A stretch of DNA of 64,000 bases from Mesostigma viride (Eukaryota > Streptophyta > Mesostigmatophyceae > Mesostigmatales > Mesostigmataceae): positions 250,001 through 314,000 of the forward strand of contig RPFO01000299.1 of assembly GCA_009746045.1 (NCBI GenBank), in the 5' to 3' direction. A program made the position numbers and the translations under genes. The notes under the pieces are model-generated. The model was not told the DNA's origin and did no database searches. It saw only the letters and a program-made list of their open reading frames with translations. Position 1 is the first letter of the stretch. Every line of letters begins with the position of its first letter. Positions 1-12,360 of the stretch are shown one piece after another.

Positions 1-510
1 CCTCGAATTCGGCTGCAAGTTTTACAACTGCGGCAGGAATCTCGTCAGAGCCGGTGGCTGCGTCATAACGCAGGCGCTGGACCGCCTCCGTGACCTCGCG
101 AGAGGTGAAAGGAGGCATGTCAGACGGGTCGCCAAGTGGGCCGACCAGCGGGGGGACTAGGTAGTCCGCCGCTGACCTAGGCGGGGCCGGGGGCCCAGCG
201 GGGCCGGCCAGGGCGGCCGGGCGGGCGGCGGCGGCTGGGAGCAGGGGTGGGGGCGGCGCAGCTGTCCCCACGACCTCGGCCGTGGCCGTGGCCCAGGTAC
301 GAAGCCGCTTGGCTGGGGCGCCGGGGACGTCGTGGCGGCGGGGCCGGCGCCGAGGCCGTCCGGGTGCCCGAGGCGCTTGTACCAGAACCAGGCCCCCTTT
401 CCGTCGTGCTCCTGCTGGCAGCTGCGCAGGTCCTTGACCATCTGCTGAGCGTCTGCCTTCTCAGCCTGCTCGTAGGCGGCCCTCGGAGCTGCTTGTAGCA
501 GGTTGTATGA
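1..510 (-). pseudogene. 5'-truncated non-LTR retrotransposon, RT N-terminal part
   Basis: Read on the minus strand, positions about 500-370 give a hydrophilic helical segment ending in WFWYKRLG. After a Pro/Ala/Arg-rich stretch, positions about 180-2 give an open frame ending FTSREVTEAVQRLRYDAATG and then SDEIPAAVVKLAAEF. That is the usual start of a LINE reverse transcriptase (the 'lk.gKApGpDgIpaEllk' region). The two parts lie in different frames, so there is at least one frameshift in the GC-rich linker. The sequence stops abruptly at about 510 against AT-rich DNA, as expected of 5' truncation. The catalytic YxDD part would lie left of the window. It may belong to the same family as the copies at 52-55 kb, but no overlapping segment proves this. 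Confidence 0.7.
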
Positions 511-1337
511 AGTACTAATTAATTAATTATTGATGCGATGTCCAACACTATTGATGAGACACCTATTCCTGGATGTGCTTGATCATGACTTCAGTTGGTG
601 CATGCATATGTGAAAATTACAATCAGAATTGATATATAAAGAATAAATAAAACCTTACACGTGTGTTAGCTAACTCTGGCCTCGCTACATTTGCAAAAAC
701 GGTGGTAATTCATATCAAGGAGACAACCAGCGCAATTCATATGCCCAAGCAGCCTAGCTGAAGCTCACTACTGTCAGGCCGTGTACGTGCAGCACCGACA
801 GAGACTGGTGCCCAAGTTTATAAACACTTTCGCTCGTGCGATATACACTACAGAAACTGATGTTGGACATGCAGTGTAACTAATCAGCATCGTTGAATAT
901 ATCACATGCATTACCCATGCACCACCATTATGCCATGAGGTGGACTAATCACCCCATACACCACGGGTGCCAGTGGGCGCTCCCGTGGATGTAGCAAATA
1001 AGCGTGCTGCACTAGGAGACGATCGACTGCATGCGCCGGGATACCCTTTTGTCCAGCTAACAAGGATGAGACTGATTCCGGGGTAAGAAAAGATCAAAGA
1101 AGGACTTCCACGAGGTGCAGCTTCAATTTTTGCCAGCAACACTGCTGGCTGCCATCTGGCCATGCCATTCATCAAGGTCACCGCCCACCACCCACCATGT
1201 GCAGGCCTGGCTGCCCGCGTGGCTATAAACACTCTTATGCTGGTCTGCAAACAAGCTCGGGATGCGCATGCCTGACATCCATGTCGGCCGCCACCTGGCC
1301 ATGTCCAAGAAAGGCCACCCATAGATAATACAGGGCT
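511..1337. other. Intergenic, no gene seen
   Basis: AT-rich sequence with short TTAATTAATTAAT runs next to the LINE end. It also carries a short dispersed motif (about 714-735, reading GCGCTGGTTGTCTCCTTGAT on the minus strand) that recurs near 50306 and 52976. No coding potential or RNA gene was recognised. This is the 3' flank of the ABC1 kinase gene. Confidence 0.5.
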
Positions 1338-4300
1338 TTACCACATGCTGCGCTGCATGCTGCCGATGCGCACGCGCTCGTCCTGCAGCACGGACAGCTC
1401 GGGCGCGAGCAGCCGCGTGTAGCGGTCAAAGTAGAGCAGCTGCTTGATGAGGAGGCCAAACTCACGCGGGAAGCGCAGGCCGTGCGTCTCGCCGATGCGC
1501 ACCTGCGGTGGTGGCACCGGATGGCACAAGCACAAGGCATAAGGAGCAATGCAACGCCAACGGGCGTCGCCGATGGAAGGACACAGGAGGTTGGAACCCA
1601 CGGGCAAGCGGGACATCAAAAGGTGGGAACCATCGGTCAGTGTGCACAAGGAATAGCCCCACCATCTACGACAAGGCATCTTACAGAACGAGCAAAGGGG
1701 TGGGTTATACATTTTTAGCATGGCTGAGCTAGTGACAACATGGTGAGCAGGTGGAGCTGTGCAAATATCAGGGGTGATTCCGGGATGGTAGAATGTGGGT
1801 ACATGAGGCTGTCATGTGATCGCAACATGCTAGCTGCGGCTCATTTTCTGTTGTTACGTAGTATACCAAAAAGTCCTCTGAACGCAAGTACAAGAAGAAA
1901 ACTGCGGGACTCTGTGGGCCTGCCCGATATGCGACATAAAGCATGCTTGCCACTCCAGGGACCCTACAGGGGCATCACGGCATCATCGAATCTGGCATCT
2001 AGAACAAAACCGGCAACCAACGACGGAATGAGAAGAATGCAAATGCATGGTACCTGTATTGCTCTTACACTACGCAGTACTAGCCCCATAACTACCGTAC
2101 CTACAACCTAGTTTCAAAAAATTGGTGTATAATTTAGTGACCAAACACGGCCCTGCCACTCCCTCACAAACTGCTCCCCTCCCTTGACATCTCCAACAGC
2201 GGCTACCCTCACTACTTGCCATTCCACACAACTACCCTCCCGCCACCCATCTCACACAACCACCCTCGACACCCACCATCTCAAACAGCAGCTAGCCCCC
2301 TCCGTCACCACTTCAATGGCATGCTTCCCCCCTCACCATCTCAAACGTCCCTTTGCGCCCTCACCATCTCATACAGCAGCTACCTTACCACCCACCACCT
2401 CAAACATCCATGTTCCCCCCTCACCATCTCGAACAGCAGCTACCTTACCACCCACCACCTCAAACATCCATGTTCCCCCCTCACCATCTCGAACAGCAGC
2501 TACCTTACCACCCACCACCTCAAACATCCATGTTCCCCCCTCACCATCTCGAACAGCAGCTTGTTAATCTCTTCCTCATCCACCGAGACCCCTGCCGCGA
2601 CCGTCTGCTGTGCGCCGCCACGGCTACTCCCCGCCCCAACGGTGGTAGTGGTGGTCACCACCAGCTGCGGGTCGATCGCCTCGACGCGCTGGAACAGGCT
2701 TCGCAGGTCCTCGGCAAATGCATCCACGTTCACATGATCCCCTGTGGCGCCCATGTTGGCCAGCGCCGTCGCCATGGTCAAGTAGTTGCCACTGGACAGC
2801 GACGCGAGGAAGGACTGGACCCCGCTCCACACGCGCGGCGAGATACGGCCCACGATGCCGAAATCGATGAAACCGATGCGACCGTCTCGCAGGACCAGCA
2901 GGTTGCCGGCATGCACGTCCGCGTGGAAGGTGTCGCACGCGACTAGCGAGGCGAACCATGTGTTGAGCGCGGTGATGAGCGTGCCCTCGGGGTCGTTCCC
3001 AGACACCTCGCGGATCGCGTCCAGGTCCGTCAGCGGCACGCCGTACAGACGCTCCATTGTCAGCAGGCGCACCGAGCTGGCTGAGGGGAACACCTCTGGG
3101 GCAGTTGCCTGGGGGCGCAGGGGAGAAGAGCGCGATGTGGGGGGGAGGGAGGGGAGGTCAGGGGTGTGGGGTGGTGTGGGGGGAAAGAGGTCGGTGACGG
3201 GAGCGAGAAAAAAAAATGGAAAAGGAGTGGAGGGAAGGCCAATCATGCGAATCATCCGGAAGGGGAGGAGACGTCAGTTGTCGGGGGCGACAGAGCAGAG
3301 GAGGGCAGTGATGGGGGCGTTCAGGCAGCAAGGGTAGTGGGTCATCATCGACGTGCGTGAGTCATGTCATGGGCATGGGCATGCATGCAGAATGGGACCA
3401 ATCGGAGTTCAGGCTCTTAAAACAATCGTCCTCCGCCGGCAAAAAAATCTTTCTTATTTGGTGTTTAGATAACATTTCCCCTGAGAATACACACCTGCCC
3501 CAATGCTCTGAGTGCTGACGCCGGTTTAACACACATACACATCGGAGTAAAATGCTAGTAGTACGACATTTACCTCAAATTGGCCCCGAACAATAACATG
3601 AATGACCTACCTAGACACAAATATTCTCTAAACGTGCAAATGCCATTGCTGGCCAGGCGGGCATTGCGTGCCTCTCAGCATGATCCCCGCACACCATCCT
3701 CCTACCTTACCCTTATCGATCCCATCATGCCCGATGCCTCCAAAACATGGCTTCAAATCTAGCTCCAGCCCTAGCCATAAACCAAGCTGTATGCCCCACA
3801 GTGCACCATACAATGGGCACCGATGACTACACATGGCGTTGCTCCCATGCCTTTGTTTGGGGCCTCGTTCCCATGCCCCGAGCGCACCTGCGTGATGTTG
3901 GCTGTGCGCAGAAAGTCCCGGAACGCGTTGATGTTGCTGGCCTCCTTGCGGAAGTCGACCTCCTCCATCATGCTCGAGCGGATGTCCGACACGATGTTGG
4001 CCAGCGACGTGCGGCCCAGCTCCGGGTTGAGGAACTCAAGCACTTTGGCCGCGATGTACAAAAAGTTTAGGTCCGCCGTCAGCGTGTCCTCCACGCGCGG
4101 CTTGAGCACCTTGACCACCACGTCGCGGTCAGGGGCACCACCGGGCATGCGCAGCTTGGCGCCATGCACCTGGGAAAGAGGGGAGAAGGGAAGAGAAGGG
4201 GCGGGAAGGGGGCGGGGGGGGGGGGGGGGAAGGGATGGGAGGGGAGGGCGGGAGCAACGTCATGCTCGCCATGCCATGCCGATAAGGGCCAAGGAAGCCA

Positions 4301-5923
4301 TGGTCGACGGGGTTTGGGAATGATAAGTCAGCACCCTTACTTGAAGGCACTCCAGACAACAAAACATAAGTGACTGGAAGCTGGGATCCCGGTATGCTAG
4401 CCAGTAAGTTCTGGTAAGGTGTTGAGGGGGCGGAGGCACAAATAGATTATAAAAGCTAGACTTTTATCATCAACTCTATGGTATGAATAACGTCATATAA
4501 TTATTACTAGGCTAGACTTTAAATCATAAAAAAAACAACAGCAACAGGAAATCCTATCCACAACCCAAACAGACTCGATATCAAGCCTTGCTGAGAGCCA
4601 ACTAACTGACAACAAAAAAATGTTGATAGACCGCATTCATGATTATTCCGACCAATCCTCACAGTCATTATGAAAGAGCATGCCCTGGAAACAATGCGTA
4701 CCTGTGCAATTGATGCACTGGCGATGGGGGTTGGGTCGATATAGGAAAAGACGGTGCTCAGGGACCGCCCGCCCAGCTCTTCCTGAATGATCCTCTCCAC
4801 CACTGGGAACGGCACCGCTGGCGTGCTGTCGAGGCACTTTTGGAACTCCACCACGTACTCCTTGGGGAAAAGTGAGGGGGAGGAAGCGATGAACTGGCCC
4901 AGCTTCACATAGGTCGCCCCAAGGCGCTCAAACAGCTTGCGTAGGATGACAGGTGGCGATGAGATGTCATCTGTGCTGGCATTGCCACTGGTGAGGGGCC
5001 CCAGGTCCACGACTTTGCTGGAGTTGGCAGGTAGGTAGTTTCGCATTTGCGCTTGCAGCCATTCCAGGCCCACGGTGCTGACAGCTTCTACGCCATTGAC
5101 AAAGCGAGTAACCCCAATAGGACCCGTCTTTAAGCCAATGCTCACGATTTCTTCAAAAAGTTGCATTGCCTCCTTGCCCTTCTCTGGGGCTGCAAAAAGG
5201 CAGCCGTCGTGCAGCGACACACCACAACAATCCAAGCAAAAAAAAAAAAGACGTATAAACGACAGTACCTTGTTAACCTCTTAGTCTTCAATACATCAGC
5301 ATAACTCGGACAGAAGTGAGACCATGGACGGTCGAGCGACCTGGCAGAGTACTGATATCTGCAAAACACGCGTCCGTATTTCGAGGAACAAAGTCAGCGG
5401 ATCGTCCTCGTTGCCATGACACCTGGATAGTGGCAGTTAATGGTACAATTTTCATATATATCCCTAGAAAGAACGGATCGGCCTTGCGGTTTATCATCGG
5501 GCGATAAATGAACATTTTCTTCACGCAAAGCTGAAGATTCGAAAACCTGGACCAAAGTCTAAGCAGCATCTAAGCCTGTCCCTATGAAACAAAACATAAA
5601 AAAACAAATCGATATGTATGCAGCTTTTTATTGCAGTAGCGTGGGATCTTACTCAATAGGCTGCTGAAGTTGCGGTCCTTGGGCATATTCCAGGATTTAT
5701 CCTTTGCCGAGCTCGAGGACGACGATGAATACGCGTTACTGACAGCAGTGAATCGGCGACCGGGCATCGATGCCTTTCCACCACCATTTTTTGATCGCAC
5801 TGGACTCCCAGGGAATTTCTTCTTAACCTCAATTCTCGAGTTCGTCGAGTTGGAAGGCGAGGATGCCGGCTGACACGCAGCTAGTCTGGAGGCGCTGGCC
5901 TCTGTAGCGGCCATGGGTGACAT
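1338..5923 (-). CDS. ABC1/ADCK-family atypical protein kinase, probably plastid
   Basis: Five exons on the minus strand: 5923-5653, 5189-4702, 4169-3888, 3108-2545 and 1502-1338 (TAA). All junctions are GT-AG and phases agree, giving 589 aa. The first 90 residues are Ser/Ala/Arg-rich like a plastid transit peptide. The ABC1 domain follows: KxGQ motif (KLGQ, 186-189), the Ala-rich loop variant SIAQ, the ATP-binding lysine in VVVKVLKP (273), the catalytic loop HADVHAGN (409-416) and the metal-binding DFG (429-431). The last exon holds the conserved LLIKQLLYFDRYTRLLAP helix. Plant ABC1Ks sit mainly in plastoglobules or mitochondria and regulate prenyl-lipid metabolism; this copy resembles the plastid group (MERLYGVPLTDLD is typical). 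The start could also be the ATG three codons on. The final intron (2544-1503) begins with 60-bp repeats that copy the end of exon 4. Family assignment is firm; subfamily and location are inferred. Confidence 0.9.
2341..2560. repeat. 60-bp tandem repeat copying the exon 4/intron 4 boundary of the ABC1 kinase gene
   Basis: Three to four units with a 60-bp period, the last two complete ones identical. On the minus strand each unit holds GCTGTTCGAGATGGTGAGG, the same as the genuine end of exon 4 and its GTGAGG donor at 2544. Each unit also holds a second donor-like GGGTAAGG. Reading through the first donor meets an in-frame TAG within the first unit, so only the promoter-proximal donor preserves the protein. 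Confidence 0.85.
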
Positions 5924-8900
5924 GCTCGCAGAATCAAGCAGCTCGACGCCCAGTCAATAACGCCGTCCGTGTTTATACTGCGATTAAGAAGCGACTATCC
6001 TGGAACCGCCTCCGAGGTGTTTATTATTTAATGGCTGTCGCGGCCTGCGAAAAATTTGACTACGAAGCGAGTTTATCAGAGCAAACCACACTTGCCTTGC
6101 TGTCACTCACGCGTAATTGCTCGCCCCAGGGTAGCCACCTCGACCACGCGCGTACGGTCAACAGGTAAACCGGTGCAGAATTCCGATGCAACTGAGGAAG
6201 GCGGTATCCAAACTTGCGATTTCCGTCCACTACTTGCGGAAACGTGATGGCGCTAATGTTCGCAAGTGCGAGTAGGGATCCCCTCCATGACTCCCGCTTC
6301 GTAAACGTGACCCACGTAGGCGGTAGGCCGTCTTGCCCGCCAACTTCCGCCAACCCGTTCCAGTGATTTTGCGGGAAACTCGCTTCCATGCAGGTCTTCC
6401 ACCATCACGTGCGGAGGGGGGAGCTCAAGCGTTACTAGCATGCTGGCGTGCTGCCGACCTGCCGCGCTTCGAGCAAAATATTTCAACAACGCACCAAGAA
6501 CGCACAGATAATTTGACAGTGACCTCGAGAGAGGGCACGGCCCGGGTCAGACCAGCATAGGATCGTACGCAGAAAATTTTATCACTATATCGATGGCATA
6601 CGTGTGCGCACCGGGAGTTCAGCCTCGAATGTGTTTTCTTGCTCTCAATATACGCAATTCGTATCGCTTTTCGTGAGTAGGCCGCCATGATTAGCTGCAG
6701 GCAGCTGCGATTGACAAGAGAGTGCGTCTGGTGTCAAGCTTCCCAGCGAACCGAATCCGACTAGATTTCCTCGAATAACCTCATGTACAGCAGGCGCCTC
6801 AGGTATGCGGACATTCACAGGAATCTGAAGGTGCCATTGTTTGTTGTGAACATTTGGGATATTGAATCTTTGGGAGATTGGTGTCCAAATACTAGTCCCT
6901 CCAACGTTATTTCGCGCTAGACCCGCCCGGGAAGCGCTCATCTTCTCTACTGCGGCCTCCACACAATGATTAGTAATTGCATTCGGAGCTTTTGCGGAGA
7001 AAAAACCTTCGTATTCAGTCCGCAAATCATCCAGTCGAGCACTTCAACGCAGTTGTCTGTCAATGCCAGCTTTGGCAATGGCTTCGAATACATGATACCA
7101 AAGTTTAGATTTGAATCTCTGAGATATGTCATATTGTTCTTCTCGAGGGTGATTAGGTTTCAATTCCGACACCCGTATAAGGGTTCTTGTTTCTTTATTG
7201 CTGAGGAAAGGGATGGGGAAACGGGGGCGTGCACCTGGCGGCCGCCAGACTGCTGGTCGCGCATTATGTATCCCGAGATTCCCTTGGTATACGCATCTGG
7301 ACGTCGTGTGGTTCTGGATCATAAGCAGCCCAGTGGAGGGACTAGTATTTGGACACCAATCTCCCAATGATTCTATCTCTCATAGATATCTCAAATGTTC
7401 ACAATAACTTTGGTGAATGGATAACGAAAGCTCGCAAAGTCAACCAGGCTTGAATGCCCGCATCAGGACATCGATGAACCCTTTTGTTATAGTTCATGTC
7501 GCCCCCCCCTCGTCGAAGCTGTCTGCGTTCTGTCTCTGCTGTCTCCTTGTTTGATGACAGTAGTGCCAAGGAGCGACCGCCAACCCATACATGTGTGTGA
7601 CTAGGGCATCCATGCGCCTTACTGGTGTCACTTGTGGGGCATCTCTTTCTGACAACATGCGGTGTGCATCGTAGGGCCACTCACACAACCAGCGCGTGTC
7701 TGAACCCGCGACGCACGGCCTGCACCATAGTCACTGAGCCGTAAAGGCACCTGCATTCTCCTCAGCTATCTTGGCTGGGCTCAAGCAATCTCCAATTTAG
7801 TTCGTTGATACCAGCGACATGTGTGGAAACGAGGGTTGATTTTTTGCAAGGTTTTTTTTAACACAGGCATCATAACCATGACAACATAACCGCCCATCTA
7901 CACGTGTTGATGCCCATGTCATCGCTGGCTCATCAGAGCAAGTGCCGCCAGGACTCCCACCGGCGGTGTATCGGCACACGGGTCCAGTACATGGGGCATC
8001 GTGTGGTGTGCCCTCGTGCTGGCATCCGCTACCGTCACGGCACTCGCGGCCCCTGCCGCCATCAGCGCGCCATCGGCCTGGGACGTGGGAGGTAAGCCAG
8101 GATGTTCTGGCCGTCGCAGCCGCGCGGTCCGCCAATCTGGACCAGAATCACCAGATGCCAGACCGGCTGTTTGTTTATTAGAGGCGAACGCGGGGAGTCG
8201 TTGTCCTGCCTTTCCTTTTGTGTTTTGACATTTTTTGCTGTTAAATGTAAACCTGCAGGCTTTCCTATTACTTAATCATAGCCTGTGACTCACCCATAAA
8301 ACAGCATTTGCGGTGGCAGCGATTCCTGATGATCAAACTGTGTGGTCAGTGATTGTTCCCGCCTTGACCTCGTTGAAAGTAACGACGTAATGCCTCTGAT
8401 ACATCCGCACTGCTGTCACCGGTATCTCCCCCGCACGGTTTTCCCCGAGTAGGTGCTGTGCTGGCATCCGCCTGTCCTCTGAGGTGGCTTGTTGCTTTCC
8501 CCCCCCACACACATCACGCATGCACCAGGAAAATAGCGTACTAGTCCAGCAAGGGTACTGTTATCATACTACTATAGTAGTATTACAGTATTACCATCAA
8601 AGTATATAATTAATATGTGGAAAATGTTATAGTACATTAGCATCATACATAGAAGCCGACAGTTGCAAGATCGTGGGGTTCTGGGTGATGCCCACCAAGC
8701 AAGAGGGGGCGTCTCTGATACTGACAGCGTGTCTTGATAGCATGTGGTCTAGTAACCGATGCCGTATAGCAGTTTGCCTTTATTTATCCACACTGGGGTA
8801 GGGGTGATACTGCGTTGGTCGTACTTACATGGGTATTCCTCCTGCTCACATCCGGCCCCATGGGGTTAGTTTGGTTAGGGTTCTTACATTGCCTGGGCTA

Positions 8901-9319
8901 TCGCAAGATACCCCATCTAGTAGCACATTAAGATGGCCCACCTACTAGCACATCTCAGATTTGCTGGCAACACTCTCCAGTACACAACCGTCTCGCACTC
9001 GGGCTATATTTTGGGCAGCCTTCGCATTGGGAGTCCCCTCCACCCTCCACCCTGCACCCTACATCCTACACCATACACCGTATTGTCGCGAAATTTTATC
9101 AGAGGGAAGAGGTCCTGCTTTCAATTCCTAGTAGTGTACCAAGTCCACGCTGTAGAAACCCCAAATAATCAATAATCAATGAAATTTATCCGGGCTCTAA
9201 CGGTCGCAAGCCATATAGGGGGTGTTGATGGGCGTACGCTATCACAGCCACGAAAGGGGGCGTTGATGGGCGCACGCAAGCACCGCCGCGTAGGGGGGCT
9301 TTGATAGGCATTGATGGGA
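5924..9319. other. Intergenic, no gene recognised
   Basis: This stretch lies upstream of the ABC1 kinase. It has only short overlapping frames without family resemblance, an imperfect inverted-repeat pair (6836-7407), and near 9180-9310 three loose copies of a 'gGGGGnGTTGATGGGCG' motif that recurs near 12330. No RNA gene was recognised. Confidence 0.5.
6836..7407. repeat. Imperfect inverted-repeat pair bracketing 0.4 kb
   Basis: The segment at 6836-6912 (…GTGAACATTTGgGATAT… GGGAGATTGGTGTCCAAATA CTAGTCCCTCCA) recurs reverse-complemented at 7331-7407 with a few indels. The enclosed 0.4 kb has no recognisable transposase. It may be a decayed MITE-like or fold-back element; no target-site duplication was identified. 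Confidence 0.5.
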
Positions 9320-12300
9320 GGAGGGGGGACATCCAGCCAAAACAGCACACTCACTCGTGTGTCCGGCGCGGCACCTCCGGACGTGGAGCGGACTCCAAAA
9401 ACGGGAAAAAATGTGTCCGGCGGCAGAATTTTTGCGACGGAGTGTACTCCAGTCGAAATTTTTTGGGCGGCGCGAAGAAAAATTTTGTGGAGCTAACTCC
9501 TCCCGCCGGTCCGGCGCCTGGTTTTAGGAAAGGAGTGCGCTCTGGTGATCCCGCTAGCTCGGTCAGGCGTTTGATTTTAAGGGGATGTGGCACCTCAAAA
9601 CCCTTAAAATTGACATATGCTAATATCACTTGAAATTCATTTGCACAATGCTAAGTTATGATTGGGGGCACTAAATAACATCTCTAGTGAGTTGTCCATG
9701 CACTTCTTGGGGGTACTACCCCCATATATACGCCAATAATGCGCTATAAATAGCAAAAGACGCTAACTAGGGCTGGTTATGCCCCAGCCAATCCACAAAA
9801 CAGGTTGACCCAAAAAGCACAAGCCACGTAGTAACTTCCTGGCACATCGCAAACAGCAACTTACATGGGGCATATGGACACCGCCGTTCAAAAAATAGCC
9901 CGTGGCGCCAAAAACGCGATTTTTTTCACTTAAAATATAAAACAATTCATAAACTTGTCAGATCAAGCCAAAAAGCACTAATAAATTTCGGCACGGGTGG
10001 TCCCAGCCACGGTCCAAGTTTGAGGTCAATCGGACAACCCTAGCTCAAGTTATTGCGTTTGGCAGATGCCACTCTCACGACCGCTAAAGAAGGTTTTTCT
10101 TTGTACAAGGCCACTTAGGCACGATGTTTTCCATCCAAAGAGCCTGAAAGCATGCCCTACTCGATCACAAAACATAAGCAAACGCCTAGGCACCTCATCT
10201 GCCCTCACCTGCCCTCGGCATGGCCAACCTTGCCAGCGCAAGCATAGCAACACGATCGCTAGGCATACATGCCAAGAGAGCATACACTATACTCAACCCA
10301 AGGTTACCTTGTAAACTTCATGCCAAGAACTCAGCAAATCTATGACCAAAAGCACCTCTAACTCTTGCTCACTGATGACGACACATGCTCAAGGTCGGGG
10401 GTCACTGTGGCACGCACTGATGGGTTTCCTAGACGACCACCTGACAAGGCGCTAAGGACCACTCAGTAACCAAGGAAACACAATTACACTTTGCATGCCA
10501 TCCAACATGCATCAAATACATGCTGAATATGTTATGAAATACAAATGGGTGGCCACACGCCTCATACCCCTTCACCGTCCCTCGAGCATGGCCAGACTTA
10601 TAAGCATGTGAATAGCAATAATGATGATGGCACTAAAATGCCTAATCAGCATTTTCTATGTTTCTCCCAGGTTAGAGTGTTAAGGTTTATGCCAACCAAG
10701 CTAATCAACACTGCAGCGACTCCTTAACTGCCCTACCTGAGATGGGCAACAAACTGGAACGATGGAGGGCAAGGAACCAAGGAGATCATGGCATACAAAG
10801 CTTGCATGCAGTCAACCATGTCAACCATGGTTGGCTCAGCACATTGCAGTCTTTTCACATCATCATATCAAGGGAAAGCTCAAATAAACCAATGGTGGCA
10901 GCTATCTACATGCAGTCACACAAATGCAATATCTCCAACATGATCGTCAGTAAAACACTTCCTCCCCTGCACAATAAAATGGAAATAAACCATTGGCGGG
11001 CCTCCAGCGCATGAGCGCAGTGATGCCGCTGCGAAGAGAGGGTGCGTCACTCTCACACAACTAGAAGCTTCCATAAGCACAACATCCTTGCCAGAACACG
11101 TTTCATGAAATACCTGAAACCTTCCCGAGAAGCAATAGGCTTCGACTGAAGCGGCCTTGACCACGACATCAACGAAAACAATCTAAAGCTGCCAGGTATT
11201 CGACAACACCACGGCAAGCAACGGCGAGCTAGCTGGCGGAAACTGCCCAAAAAGAACGGAAAAAACTTCGAACGATGAGCTAATAGAAGAAAGAACTGAT
11301 AGCACAGAACATTCGCGACAAATCTATACCTTGACCTCGCAGATCCCTCGCCCAGGCGCGCAACAACGGCCGTTCTTCCATGGAAGGTTCCGACATGCAT
11401 TGCGGAGGCCTGAAGAATAACTTACCGAGAATGGCCGAAAATGTAGCAAAAAGCACCAGTTCGGTTTGGAATTCAATGCTACCGATACGAATTCATCCTT
11501 TGCGGTCAAAAAGCCCCCGAAAACTGCGAATTTACAGCCGCTATCACGAATTCTATTTTATTCCGCGCGACGAAAAAATGCAGTTTACCCCCCATGCCGA
11601 TGGCAGTAAAAGAAAGCAGCGATATTGTAAATCAGCTCCTTGCCGCCACAAACCAACATCATTAAATCATCGTCTTCAACATTCGAGCATTTTTTTGGCA
11701 TTTCTCTAGCCTTACATTGCTAGTTTCGCCTAAACGCAGTCGCCATGGCCACTTCCGCAAGGGGTGCGCGCACCGTGCACCCACATTTCACGGTACGGCT
11801 GGTACCGCGAATTTTTTGGCACGGAAAAAATTCGGCGCGCCGCTTTGGCCCTGCTGTACTTACAACTTACGCTGAGAACTTACCAAGTATTGGTTGATTC
11901 TAGGAAGACGTATCAACTTTCAGGCAGGCGTCAGGTTGTTGTTGTTGATTCTGACACCGGACCTGGCGTCAGGCAATAGGCATCGAATTTCCGCAGGCTT
12001 GACGTCATTCTTGAGTTGCTGACCACCGTTGCACCAACAACCAGCCTGAAGCCGGAGCACTGCAGTACAAAATCATTCATATTCTTCTACTTGGAGAATA
12101 TGCTAATACTATCGCTTACCAAGAGATTCTACTAAGAGATTCTAAAAAAGTGCCACGTGTCGTACAAGCCACGTAGCACGTAGCACACTCCCAAGTCGGT
12201 CCGGCGCAGCTTTTGACTGACTGAGTGCACTCCAGCACTTTTCACTTTGGCTGGCGCCGGGCGGCGCGGTAGGCCAAACTCTGGAGTACGCTCATGTACG

Positions 12301-12327
12301 ATTTTAGGGGGGGATGTCCCCCCTCCT
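9320..12327. mobile_element. Possible 3-kb terminal-inverted-repeat element (tentative)
   Basis: GGAGGGGGGACATCC at 9320-9334 is reverse-complemented exactly at 12313-12327. Both ends lie next to GATGGGCG/TTGATGGG motifs, and the next 100-150 bp on each side are loosely similar, with repeated 'GTCCGGCGC', 'GGAGTGnACTCCAG' and 'GGCGGCGCG' words. The interior shows no transposase; it has AT-rich patches and short unrelated frames. It could be a non-autonomous DNA transposon or two unrelated copies of a G-rich repeat. Confidence 0.3.
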
Positions 12328-12360
12328 TTGATGGGCGTGTGCATCTTTCTGTGGCCTACA

